A stretch of 64,000 bases of DNA. It comes from Paraprevotella clara YIT 11840 (GTDB taxonomy: Bacteria; Bacteroidota; Bacteroidia; Bacteroidales; Bacteroidaceae). A program made the translations under genes and the position numbers. Of this stretch, positions 56,995-64,000 are shown in pieces. The notes beneath the pieces were generated by a model. It saw only the letters and a list, made by a program, of their open reading frames with translations, was not told the DNA's origin and did no database searches. The stretch lies in contig NZ_JH376597.1 of assembly GCF_000233955.1 (NCBI RefSeq), positions 310,001 through 374,000 of the forward strand, written 5' to 3'. Each line of letters opens with the position of its first letter. Position 1 is the stretch's first letter.

Positions 56995-58715
56995 CAGCTC
57001 TTTTCAACCTCAAACGACAAACGCCCGAATTACGAAAAAAGGCTTTGTCCATGTCCAAGAAAATCCGCCACCGCGGGCCGGACTGGAGCGGCATTTATTG
57101 CGGCAAGACAGCCATCTTGTGCCACGAACGCCTTTCCATCGTCGATCCGCAAAGCGGCGGGCAGCCTCTTTTCTCGCCCGACCGTAAACAGATACTGGCC
57201 GTCAACGGGGAAATCTACAACCACCGCCAAATCCGTGAACAGTATGCCGGACGATACGACTTCCAAACGGGCAGCGACTGCGAGGTCATCCTCGCGCTCT
57301 ACCAAGACAAAGGCATCCATTTCTTAGAAGACCTGAATGGAATTTTTGCCTTCGCCCTTTATGACGAAGAACAGGACGATTTCCTGATAGCCCGCGACCC
57401 CATCGGAGTCATACCTTTATATATAGGACATGACAAGGACGGCATCCTATATCTGGCTAGCGAACTGAAAGCACTTGAAGGTTTCTGCGACGAATACGAG
57501 CCGTTCTTGCCGGGACATTACTACTGTGGCAAGGAAGGGAAAATGACGCGCTGGTACACCCGCGATTGGATGGACTACTCGAACGTGAAGGACAATTATA
57601 CCCCTGACGCCTGTAACGCTACAAAAGTCACGGACTGTGGAAACAGTTATTCCGTACAGGTAGAAGCCGTGCGCGATGCCTTGGAAGCCGCCGTGCGCCG
57701 CCAACTGATGAGCGATGTTCCCTATGGTGTGCTGCTCTCCGGCGGATTGGACAGTTCCGTCATTTCAGCCGTAGCGCGGAAGTTTGCGGCACGCCGCATT
57801 GAGACCGACGGGCAATCCACGGCGTGGTGGCCGCAACTCCACAGCTTCGCCGTGGGACTGAAAGGCGCACCGGACTTGGCCAAGGCCAGGGAAGTGGCCG
57901 ACCATATCGGTACCGTACACCATGAAATCAACTACACCATTCAAGAGGGTTTGGACGCCGTGCGCGATGTCATCTACTACATCGAGACCTACGACGTGAC
58001 CACCGTGCGCGCCTCCACCCCGATGTACCTGCTTGCCCGCGTCATCAAGAGCATGGGTATCAAGATGGTGCTTAGCGGTGAAGGGGCCGACGAGGTATTC
58101 GGCGGTTACCTCTATTTCCACAAGGCACCGGACGCACGGGCCTTCCACGAGGAAACTGTGCGCAAACTCTCCAAACTGCACCTTTACGACTGCCTGCGGG
58201 CCAACAAGTCCCTCTCGGCATGGGGAGTGGAAGGACGCGTACCTTTCCTCGACAAGGAGTTCCTCGACGTGGCCATGCGGCTCAACCCGTCCGCCAAGAT
58301 GTGTCCGGGCAAGACCATCGAAAAGAAAATCGTACGTGACGCTTTCTCCTGTCTCTTGCCCGAAAGCGTGGCCTGGCGGCAGAAAGAACAATTCAGCGAC
58401 GGTGTGGGATACAGTTGGATTGACACATTGAAGGAAATCACATCACAGGCCGTCAGCGACGAACAGATGGCACATGCCTCGGAACGGTTTCCCATCAACC
58501 CGCCCATGAACAAAGAAGAATACTATTACCGCAGCATCTTCGAAGAATATTTCCCGAGCGACAGCGCAGCCCGAAGCGTACCGAGCGTACCGAGTGTAGC
58601 CTGCTCCACAGCCGAGGCTTTGGCTTGGGACACCTCCTTCAAAGGACAAAACGAACCGAGCGGACGAGCCGTAAACGGAATACATGAAGATGCTTACTCA
58701 AAAACAGAGATATGA
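56982..58715 (+). CDS. asnB: Glutamine-hydrolysing asparagine synthase
   Basis: AsnB makes asparagine from aspartate, ATP and glutamine. The 577-residue protein starts [10 protein letters not shown], where Cys2 becomes the N-terminal nucleophile of the glutaminase domain, followed by [10 protein letters not shown] and the synthetase domain with [13 protein letters not shown] (PPi motif) and [20 protein letters not shown]. The C-terminal ~35 residues are low-complexity ([17 protein letters not shown]), from short tandem repeats in the DNA (AGCGTACCG), and longer than the E. coli enzyme's end. It overlaps gltD by 13 nt and dapF by 4 nt. Confidence 0.95.
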   Translation: MCGITALFNLKRQTPELRKKALSMSKKIRHRGPDWSGIYCGKTAILCHERLSIVDPQSGGQPLFSPDRKQILAVNGEIYNHRQIREQYAGRYDFQTGSDCEVILALYQDKGIHFLEDLNGIFAFALYDEEQDDFLIARDPIGVIPLYIGHDKDGILYLASELKALEGFCDEYEPFLPGHYYCGKEGKMTRWYTRDWMDYSNVKDNYTPDACNATKVTDCGNSYSVQVEAVRDALEAAVRRQLMSDVPYGVLLSGGLDSSVISAVARKFAARRIETDGQSTAWWPQLHSFAVGLKGAPDLAKAREVADHIGTVHHEINYTIQEGLDAVRDVIYYIETYDVTTVRASTPMYLLARVIKSMGIKMVLSGEGADEVFGGYLYFHKAPDARAFHEETVRKLSKLHLYDCLRANKSLSAWGVEGRVPFLDKEFLDVAMRLNPSAKMCPGKTIEKKIVRDAFSCLLPESVAWRQKEQFSDGVGYSWIDTLKEITSQAVSDEQMAHASERFPINPPMNKEEYYYRSIFEEYFPSDSAARSVPSVPSVACSTAEALAWDTSFKGQNEPSGRAVNGIHEDAYSKTEI

Positions 58716-59518
58716 AGATAGAATTTACCAAAATGCACGGAGCTGGCAACGACTATATCTATGTCAACACCCTGAAATATCCCTTGGTGCAGCCCGAAAC
58801 ATTCGCAAAAGAATGGAGCAAACCGCATACCGGCATCGGGAGCGACGGACTCGTCCTGATAGGACCGTCCGAGAAAGGAGATTTCAGCATGCGTATTTTC
58901 AACGCCGACGGTTCTGAAGCCATGATGTGCGGCAATGCCAGCCGCTGCGTCGGCAAGTACCTGTATGAATACGGCCTTACCGATAAAAAGGAAATTGCCT
59001 TGGAAACCCTTTCCGGAATAAAAACCTTATATTTACACTTACAAGGCGAGAATGTGGATTCGGTAACCGTAGACATGGGAGCTCCGCGCGACATTCGTAC
59101 CGTGGATTTAGGAAACGGCTACCTTTTCCGTGAAGGTACAACCGTAAACATGGGCAACCCGCACCTGGTGATTTTCACCCACGACGTTTCTGCTATTGAC
59201 TTGCTTTCCGAAGGTCCGTCCATGGAACATCACCCGCTGTTCCCGAACCGCGTCAACGTGGAATTCGCCCAGATTTTACCCGACGGGAATATCCGGATGC
59301 GTGTATGGGAACGAGGCTCCGGTATTACACAGGCCTGTGGAACAGGAGCGTGCGCCACGGCCGTAGCCGCAGCTTTCACCGGACGTGGCAAAGGCAAGAC
59401 CGACATCATCATGGACGGAGGCACACTCACTATCGAATACCAACCGCAAAACGACCGGATTCTGATGACCGGTCCAGCCACAAAAGTATTCGACGGAACA
59501 ATAAATATGGATAGATAA
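58712..59518 (+). CDS. dapF: Diaminopimelate epimerase
   Basis: DapF interconverts LL- and meso-diaminopimelate for lysine and peptidoglycan. The 268-residue protein carries the two catalytic cysteines, in [19 protein letters not shown] and [18 protein letters not shown], and the start [17 protein letters not shown]. The ATG overlaps asnB by 4 nt (ATGA), a coupled start. dapL follows after 15 nt. Confidence 0.97.
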   Translation: MKIEFTKMHGAGNDYIYVNTLKYPLVQPETFAKEWSKPHTGIGSDGLVLIGPSEKGDFSMRIFNADGSEAMMCGNASRCVGKYLYEYGLTDKKEIALETLSGIKTLYLHLQGENVDSVTVDMGAPRDIRTVDLGNGYLFREGTTVNMGNPHLVIFTHDVSAIDLLSEGPSMEHHPLFPNRVNVEFAQILPDGNIRMRVWERGSGITQACGTGACATAVAAAFTGRGKGKTDIIMDGGTLTIEYQPQNDRILMTGPATKVFDGTINMDR

Positions 59519-59533
59519 AAACAACATAGCATT

Positions 59534-60763
59534 ATGGCATTAGTAAACGAACATTACCTCAAACTGCCGGGAAACTATTTATTCTCGGACATCGCCAAGA
59601 AAATAAACACGTTCAAAGTGACCCATCCTGGCAAAAGGCTCATCCGTCTGGGTATAGGGGATGTGACCCGTCCGCTGCCACAGGCATGTATCACGGCCAT
59701 GCATAAGGCCGTGGACGAAATGTCCAAGGCTGAAACATTCCATGGATACGGACCAGAGCAAGGCTACGATTTTCTGATTGAAGCCATCCTCAAAAATGAT
59801 TTCGCTTCTCGCGGCATCAGCCTGAGCCCTACCGAAATCTTCATCAACGACGGTGCCAAAAGCGACACCGGCAACATCGGTGAGGTCCTGCGTTGGGACA
59901 ACAGCATGGGCGTGACCGACCCCATCTATCCGGTCTACATAGACAGCAATGTCATGTGCGGACGATCCGGCGAATTGGGGGAAGACGGGAAATGGAGCAA
60001 TGTCACCTACCTGCCCTGCACGGCAGAGAACCATTTCATCCCGCAAATCCCCGACCGGCGCATAGACATCATCTACCTGTGCTACCCCAACAACCCTACC
60101 GGTACCACCCTGACTAAGGCCGAACTGAAGAAATGGGTGGATTACGCCTTAGCCAACGACACCCTGATTTTCTTCGATGCTGCATACGAAGCCTACATCC
60201 GTGAAGACGATGTTCCCCACTCCATCTACGAAATCAAGGGTGCAAAACGTTGTGCCATCGAGTTCCGCAGCTTTTCCAAGACGGCAGGGTTCACTGGCGT
60301 ACGCTGCGGTTATACGGTAGTACCCAAAGAACTGACAGCCGCCACGTTGGATGGTGAACGCGTCTCCGTCAACAAACTATGGAACCGCCGCCAATGCACC
60401 AAGTTCAACGGCACGAGTTACATCACCCAACGCGGAGCGGAAGCCATTTATACGGCGGAAGGCAAGGCGCAAGTGAAAGCCACCATTGACTATTATATGG
60501 AAAACGCACGCATCATGCGCGAAGGCCTGCAATCTGCCGGATTCAAGGTCTATGGCGGAGTCAATGCGCCCTACATTTGGCTGAAAACACCCGATAACAC
60601 GGGTTCCTGGCGTTTTTTCGAGCAACTGCTATACGAAGTAAACGTAGTCGGCACACCGGGCGTAGGCTTCGGCCCCAGCGGCGAAGGCTACCTCCGCCTC
60701 ACGGCTTTCGGCGAGCGCGAAGACTGCATCGAAGCCATGCGGCGCATCAGGATGTGGATATAA
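59534..60763 (+). CDS. dapL: LL-diaminopimelate aminotransferase
   Basis: DapL converts tetrahydrodipicolinate directly to LL-DAP with glutamate as amino donor, bypassing acyl intermediates; its partner DapF lies just upstream. The 409-residue PLP fold-type I enzyme shows [18 protein letters not shown] near the start, [18 protein letters not shown], and the PLP lysine in [18 protein letters not shown]. The glutamate made by GltBD, encoded in the same operon, is the donor. It is the last gene of the unit; no terminator is evident before the next promoter. Confidence 0.97.
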   Translation: MALVNEHYLKLPGNYLFSDIAKKINTFKVTHPGKRLIRLGIGDVTRPLPQACITAMHKAVDEMSKAETFHGYGPEQGYDFLIEAILKNDFASRGISLSPTEIFINDGAKSDTGNIGEVLRWDNSMGVTDPIYPVYIDSNVMCGRSGELGEDGKWSNVTYLPCTAENHFIPQIPDRRIDIIYLCYPNNPTGTTLTKAELKKWVDYALANDTLIFFDAAYEAYIREDDVPHSIYEIKGAKRCAIEFRSFSKTAGFTGVRCGYTVVPKELTAATLDGERVSVNKLWNRRQCTKFNGTSYITQRGAEAIYTAEGKAQVKATIDYYMENARIMREGLQSAGFKVYGGVNAPYIWLKTPDNTGSWRFFEQLLYEVNVVGTPGVGFGPSGEGYLRLTAFGEREDCIEAMRRIRMWI

Positions 60764-60815
60764 ATAGAAACTTTTATATCCCAACCACTACATAAATTAA
60801 GTTAAAAGGATTCCG

Positions 60816-60852
60816 CTCTTTTGTTCAAAAGACAAAAGAGTGCGTATCTTTG
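60816..60852 (+). promoter_or_regulatory. Promoter with embedded palindrome upstream of the 135-aa gene
   Basis: A -7 TATCTTTG (60845-60852) has a TTTTG at 60819-60823 as -33 (21-nt spacer). The palindrome CTCTTTTGT (60816-60824)/ACAAAAGAG (60832-60840) covers the -33 and spacer, as an operator would. The ATG at 60860 is only 7 nt after the -7, so the mRNA may be almost leaderless. Confidence 0.6.
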
Positions 60853-60859
60853 TATTATA

Positions 60860-61267
60860 ATGAAACATTTTCAAAAAATCATACTGTCATTCCTATTTGC
60901 AGCCATTACATTTCTAATTTCTGCCAATACGAACGTTTTCCGTGAACAAAATCCGGAAAGTAAAAAAGTATATGCCGAAAATGTACACAAACAGCAAGAG
61001 TTACACACGGTAAAACCACAAGTCTTATTCGATGGGGAAATTTCACCGGAAATCGTATGGGCGCGGATATTGACAGCCCAACCTACACGTTCTCTGCAAA
61101 CTTCCCATTTACAGACTTTGCAATACCTGCCATTCCGCACCCAAAAACTATTGTCTGCACAATACGGAATGAGCACCAATGGCAAACAATTCGAAACGGC
61201 AGCCCCATTCGACTGTCAACCTTCATGCGAATACTATGTGTTCGCTTTATGCCGCCTACTCATTTAG
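60860..61267 (+). CDS. Small secreted protein of unknown function (135 aa)
   Basis: The protein starts at the ATG at 60860 with a classic signal peptide (KHFQKIILSFLFAAITFLISA) and has no domain I recognise. The mature part is about 112 residues with a cysteine pair in PFDCQPSCEYYVFALCRLL. An upstream in-frame alternative at 60821 overlaps the promoter. It has its own strong promoter with an operator-like palindrome, so it may be regulated, though by what is unknown. It lies 56 nt after dapL. Confidence 0.65.
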   Translation: MKHFQKIILSFLFAAITFLISANTNVFREQNPESKKVYAENVHKQQELHTVKPQVLFDGEISPEIVWARILTAQPTRSLQTSHLQTLQYLPFRTQKLLSAQYGMSTNGKQFETAAPFDCQPSCEYYVFALCRLLI

Positions 61268-61368
61268 CGAGATTTCCTTATCCGGTTTATAGACAGACTG
61301 GCAAAAGTTCATTTTGCCAGAAAAGTCGCGTATTATCTCATCATGTTTTATTTCTAAATTAAAAAGAT

Positions 61369-61902
61369 ATGGAAAATCAAGCTATAACCCAACGTCCTAA
61401 CGAACGGGACATCCAAAAAAGATTCAATTCACGCAACGCTATCTCATCCAACATACTGATAGTAATAGGCGTTTTCATGGTATCGCTCACCCTTACGATG
61501 CACACCACAGACAGCAATATCCTTTCGCTCGTCCTCATGGTGTGTGGAGGAAGTATGGCCATTTATGGTATGATACGGATTTTGAGTCATGCCTCCAGAA
61601 CCGTATATGCTCCTACCGGCAGTACAATTAAAGAATACCATCTATACTATTCACCGGAACATTTTGATACTTTGCAACATATCATTGATGCCAATGGGGT
61701 TCCCGAATGTATTCCGGTAAGTCAGGCGGACAATACTACAGTCCGATTGGATATCCTCATGTCGGAAGATAAGAAGTTTGCCCGGTTACAGTTATTGAAA
61801 TACGAAAACTATATTTTCCATCCGGCCACGGACATGTTCTTTTATTCAACACCTGAGGCCGGAAGAATCCATGAACTTATTACAAACCACCGGAAGGAAT
61901 AA
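61369..61902 (+). CDS. Membrane protein of unknown function (177 aa)
   Basis: The 177-residue protein has two membrane spans in the N-terminal third (ISSNILIVIGVFMVSLTLTM; SLVLMVCGGSMAIYGMIRI) and a soluble cytoplasmic region of about 100 residues (HLYYSPEHFDTLQHIIDAN; ADNTTVRLDILMSEDKKFA). I do not recognise the family, which I have seen only in general shape in Bacteroidales. It lies about 100 nt downstream of the 135-residue gene on the same strand and ends in a good terminator, so the two may be co-transcribed. Confidence 0.72.
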   Translation: MENQAITQRPNERDIQKRFNSRNAISSNILIVIGVFMVSLTLTMHTTDSNILSLVLMVCGGSMAIYGMIRILSHASRTVYAPTGSTIKEYHLYYSPEHFDTLQHIIDANGVPECIPVSQADNTTVRLDILMSEDKKFARLQLLKYENYIFHPATDMFFYSTPEAGRIHELITNHRKE

Positions 61903-61930
61903 ACACAGCCAAACCGGAACCTCACACGAC

Positions 61931-61964
61931 AAGGGAGTGTGCCATGAGGCACATTTCCTTTTTT
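61931..61964 (+). terminator. Terminator after the 177-aa membrane protein gene
   Basis: A 13-bp stem (AAGGGAGTGTGCC, 61931-61943, with 61948-61960; two G-U pairs), loop ATGA, then TTTT. Confidence 0.8.
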
Positions 61965-62127
61965 ACTTTCCCAGAAGTCCCTCCGCTTCCTTTTTTGCCC
62001 TCTTTACTTTTGCCGAACCTTTCACAGGACTATAGATATTCAGCAGGGATTTTTTTGGAAACTATAGAAAAGCAAATAGTATACCATCCAACCGGAATAC
62101 CATCACATTTTGCCTCCCTCCCAAGAG

Positions 62128-62433
62128 TTTTGCAAAAAGTGCCTTCATCTTTCATCCCAAATCCCAACTTTCTGTCATACAACTCGTTATAAAATGAAGG
62201 ATGTTTCAGGAATCTTTCAGCTTCCTTTCATTGCAGAGAGTGAAAAAGTTCTGCGCCGAATGATGTTTCAATCTCAGCCGAATGATTTTCCAATCTCAGC
62301 CGAACGATTTTCCAACCACAGCCGAACGAAATGATGTTTGGCTGAAAGATGCCGGAACATCCTTCAGTCCGTAACACCAATATTATGAAAAGGTTACCAT
62401 GCATCCTGAAAGATGAAAGCACTTTTTGCAAAA
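62128..62433. repeat. 306-bp imperfect palindrome with nested arms
   Basis: A 27-bp outer inverted repeat (62128-62154 with 62407-62433, one mismatch; begins TTTTGCAAAAAGTGC) and a ~25-bp inner repeat (62196-62221 with 62341-62365, one indel and a few mismatches; ends ATCTTTCAGC) share exactly the same centre, 62280.5, and are separated by equal 41-nt spacers. The centre holds tandem 22-bp units. No open frame or transposase is inside. It could be a non-autonomous mobile element or a long structured RNA. No target-site duplication is evident. Confidence 0.75.
62255..62327 (+). repeat. Tandem 22-bp repeat (about 3.3 units)
   Basis: Three units at 62255-62276, 62277-62298 and 62299-62320, and a partial fourth, follow GCCGAAYGATKTTYCAATCT with small changes. 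Units are directly adjacent with no spacer. They mark the centre of the 306-bp palindrome. Confidence 0.8.
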
Positions 62434-62546
62434 TCCCAGTGTAGGGAGACGCCCAATCGGCAGAAAGGACAATAACCCCCGTTGATTGCCTGCTGTTTCT
62501 TAATCCCAACTAAATTTCTACAACCCCAACATAAGTTTAAATCACT

Positions 62547-63437
62547 TCATTGCACAATATCATTAAATACACATTCTAACTGTACGTCATCTGTTATCTT
62601 ATCTATCACAGAAACCACATAAGAAGTACGCGGCTCACCAATAAGAGAAGGAGTGAATTTATGCGTCACTTCATAAAGGTATGAAACAGGTGACAAGGGA
62701 GTGATTTTAAAATCAGGATCACTCACGACAAAAACTCCGTCAAATTTACGTTTCCATAATATTACAGAATACCGGCTATAATCCACTGTAAAAAAGAACG
62801 GATAATTCCAAGCCTCAGGCCACTGTATATAATTATACAAGTCCGGTATCATGCGTATCAAAGCAAATTCCCTGTCCTCCATATTAAAATCCGGTGTTGA
62901 CAGACCTTCTCCTAATATCTCAGTACTATACACAAGCCCCAAGCCACGTTCACCATCTATGGAAAGCGACACGCCTCCCGGTACAGAAAACTTAACATAT
63001 TTTCCACAGATCAAACGAACGGAAGAAGCATCAGAAGGAGAATAGAAGTAATCAAATAAATATTCAAACCGACCGGAAGCATATACCAACGTATCCTGTT
63101 TAACATAGTACGAAGGGGAATGAAGTTCTGCACAACCTAACAGATAAGTATACCTTTCAAAATCCAAATCATCAGGAATCAGCAAGGAGTCCGGCAACCA
63201 CGTTGAAAGTTCATCGCGACTGTCAATTCGCATCACTTTGTTTCGCTCCAACGACGGAAGCAAAGAAGAGAAAAAGGCTGAATCTTCGGAGTTCATCGTC
63301 ATTGGTACAATATCCCCTTGTTGTGGAACTATATTCTCTGCATCTCCTTCTGAAAAGCCGAAACCACAATCTTCATTACAGCCGAACAAACACCAACACA
63401 ATGAAGCTATCAGGAACAAAAAGCTATATTTTTTCAT
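62547..63437 (-). CDS. Lipoprotein of unknown function (296 aa)
   Basis: The 296-residue protein has a lipoprotein signal (FLFLIASLCWCLFGC, Cys20) and a mature region rich in Tyr, Phe and Asp with many predicted strands (TYLLGCAELHSPSYYV; FFTVDYSRYSVILWKRKF). No domain is recognisable. It follows the window-edge gene by 11 nt on the same strand, so the two are one operon. Composition is slightly AT-rich, as usual for accessory surface lipoproteins. Confidence 0.7.
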   Translation of the reverse strand: MKKYSFLFLIASLCWCLFGCNEDCGFGFSEGDAENIVPQQGDIVPMTMNSEDSAFFSSLLPSLERNKVMRIDSRDELSTWLPDSLLIPDDLDFERYTYLLGCAELHSPSYYVKQDTLVYASGRFEYLFDYFYSPSDASSVRLICGKYVKFSVPGGVSLSIDGERGLGLVYSTEILGEGLSTPDFNMEDREFALIRMIPDLYNYIQWPEAWNYPFFFTVDYSRYSVILWKRKFDGVFVVSDPDFKITPLSPVSYLYEVTHKFTPSLIGEPRTSYVVSVIDKITDDVQLECVFNDIVQ

Positions 63438-63448
63438 GTCTGATAAAT

Positions 63449-64000
63449 TTAATATTTTTTAATCATAATTCTATCTGTAAATACAACCCGGCCAGCTTCC
63501 ACCATATTAAGTATATAGTTTCCATCTGGCAAATCTGATACGGAAATTTTAATCTCTTTAGACAAAGGATCAACCTCAACAGTCTTCACTTTGTTCTGCA
63601 AAGAGTAAATCTCAACCCGTAAAGACGAAACATCACCTACCTTTTCCTTCGTACCCTTTACGGACTTCTTAATCGTTAACTCTTGACTAACGATATTGCC
63701 TTCCAAGGAATAATATGGTAAAGAAAATCCTATGGGAACATGCGCTCTCATACTATAAACTTCCTTTTTGCCTCCCCCACCAATAATCTTTGTTGACGGA
63801 ACATTTCCATTCATCACATACTTGGCCTCGACATCAAAAGGGGGGATGACACCTAAACCGTTCCCCTTAATTTCCATAATAAAATATTCCCAACCCACCA
63901 TCTCAACAGTATAAGACTCTATGTTGCACATGTCTTGGTTGGCAATAGTCCATTCCACGTCACATATTTCAGGAACTTTCAGCCCCATCACATCCAAAAT
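63449..64000 (-). CDS. C-terminal part of a surface/secreted protein with sorting-signal-like end (5' end outside window)
   Basis: The frame runs to the right edge, so the gene continues beyond the window; the TTG at 63997 is not a credible start. The visible ~183 residues end in a beta-sandwich of the type IX secretion sorting-domain kind: VEIYSLQNKVKTVEVDPL, then ISVSDLPDGNYILNM and RIMIKKY, close to the consensus of a YxL..G....V.DLP.G.YI pattern. A DUF3244-like C-terminus is an alternative reading. The remainder (GWEYFIMEIKGNGLGVIPPF) is undefined. It is upstream of, and 11 nt from, the lipoprotein gene. Confidence 0.55.
   Translation of the reverse strand: MLDVMGLKVPEICDVEWTIANQDMCNIESYTVEMVGWEYFIMEIKGNGLGVIPPFDVEAKYVMNGNVPSTKIIGGGGKKEVYSMRAHVPIGFSLPYYSLEGNIVSQELTIKKSVKGTKEKVGDVSSLRVEIYSLQNKVKTVEVDPLSKEIKISVSDLPDGNYILNMVEAGRVVFTDRIMIKKY

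Noticed and set aside
62255-62327. Tandem 22-bp units as a CRISPR array
   Set aside because: Units are directly adjacent with no spacers, shorter than CRISPR repeats, vary from unit to unit, and no cas gene is near.
63995-64000. TTG at the right edge as the start of the last gene
   Set aside because: The frame continues to the window edge, and the protein lacks a signal peptide expected for a sorting-domain protein, so it is truncated by the window.

Overview
The window is a stretch of a Bacteroidales-type (phylum Bacteroidota) chromosome; I do not assign a genus. Three things point there. Many genes are preceded by the Bacteroidota sigma-factor signature TAnnTTTG (-7), in places with a TTTG-like -33 box about 19-21 nt upstream, and Shine-Dalgarno sites are not apparent. 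The gene content is typical of the order: DUF1080 and DUF1593 proteins, a DUF4105/Lnb-type protein, a SecA of about 1100 residues, an acyl-ACP thioesterase inside an ilv operon, DapL-route lysine genes and many SPII lipoproteins. Orthologous clusters such as gltB-gltD-asnB-dapF-dapL are familiar from gut Bacteroides. Most of the window is core metabolism and envelope biogenesis. I see no prophage, integrative element, insertion sequence, CRISPR array, rRNA or tRNA.

Layout. 1-3.1 kb: end of a 3-keto-glycoside-type catabolic operon (isomerase/DUF1080 fusion, DUF1593 lipoprotein). 3.1-7.8 kb: mazG; a ThrE-type amino-acid exporter split into two genes, led by an unlisted 54-residue membrane protein and followed by a LysR regulator; a MATE pump. 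8-13.6 kb: an RND efflux system in which the inner-membrane pump and the outer-membrane factor are one 1489-residue polypeptide. 13.9-16.4 kb: potassium channel, then an AT-rich pair of a papain-like protease and a lipoprotein. 16.5-23 kb: valS, a two-gene island (PD-(D/E)XK nuclease plus a truncated FtsZ-like protein), and hppA. 23-31.7 kb: beta-propeller lipoprotein, an acidic unknown, secA, a degenerate alkaline-phosphatase-fold protein and a DUF4105 protein. 31.9-40.3 kb: coaX, a beta-barrel protein, lptC, a CNNM-type transporter, a periplasmic PPIase and a CPA1 antiporter. 40.4-46.7 kb: a thioredoxin-like gene remnant and the ilvD-ilvB-ilvN-thioesterase-ilvC cluster. 47.6-50.3 kb: double GNAT protein, slyD, aroC. 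50.4 kb: a likely small RNA. 51-60.8 kb: gltB-gltD-asnB-dapF-dapL, a nitrogen-assimilation and lysine/peptidoglycan-precursor operon. 60.8-64 kb: two small unknown envelope proteins, a repeat-rich gap, and a lipoprotein plus a window-edge gene with a C-terminal domain of sorting-signal type.

The parts most worth a second look are the nuclease/FtsZ-like pair (19.3-20.6 kb), a dispersed 22-bp intergenic repeat family culminating in a 306-bp palindrome with one symmetry centre (62.1-62.4 kb), the promoter-to-terminator small RNA at 50.44-50.55 kb, the pump/outer-membrane-factor fusion with a preserved internal lipobox, and the papain-like protease/lipoprotein pair. All functional statements rest on reading the sequence by eye; no database search was run.
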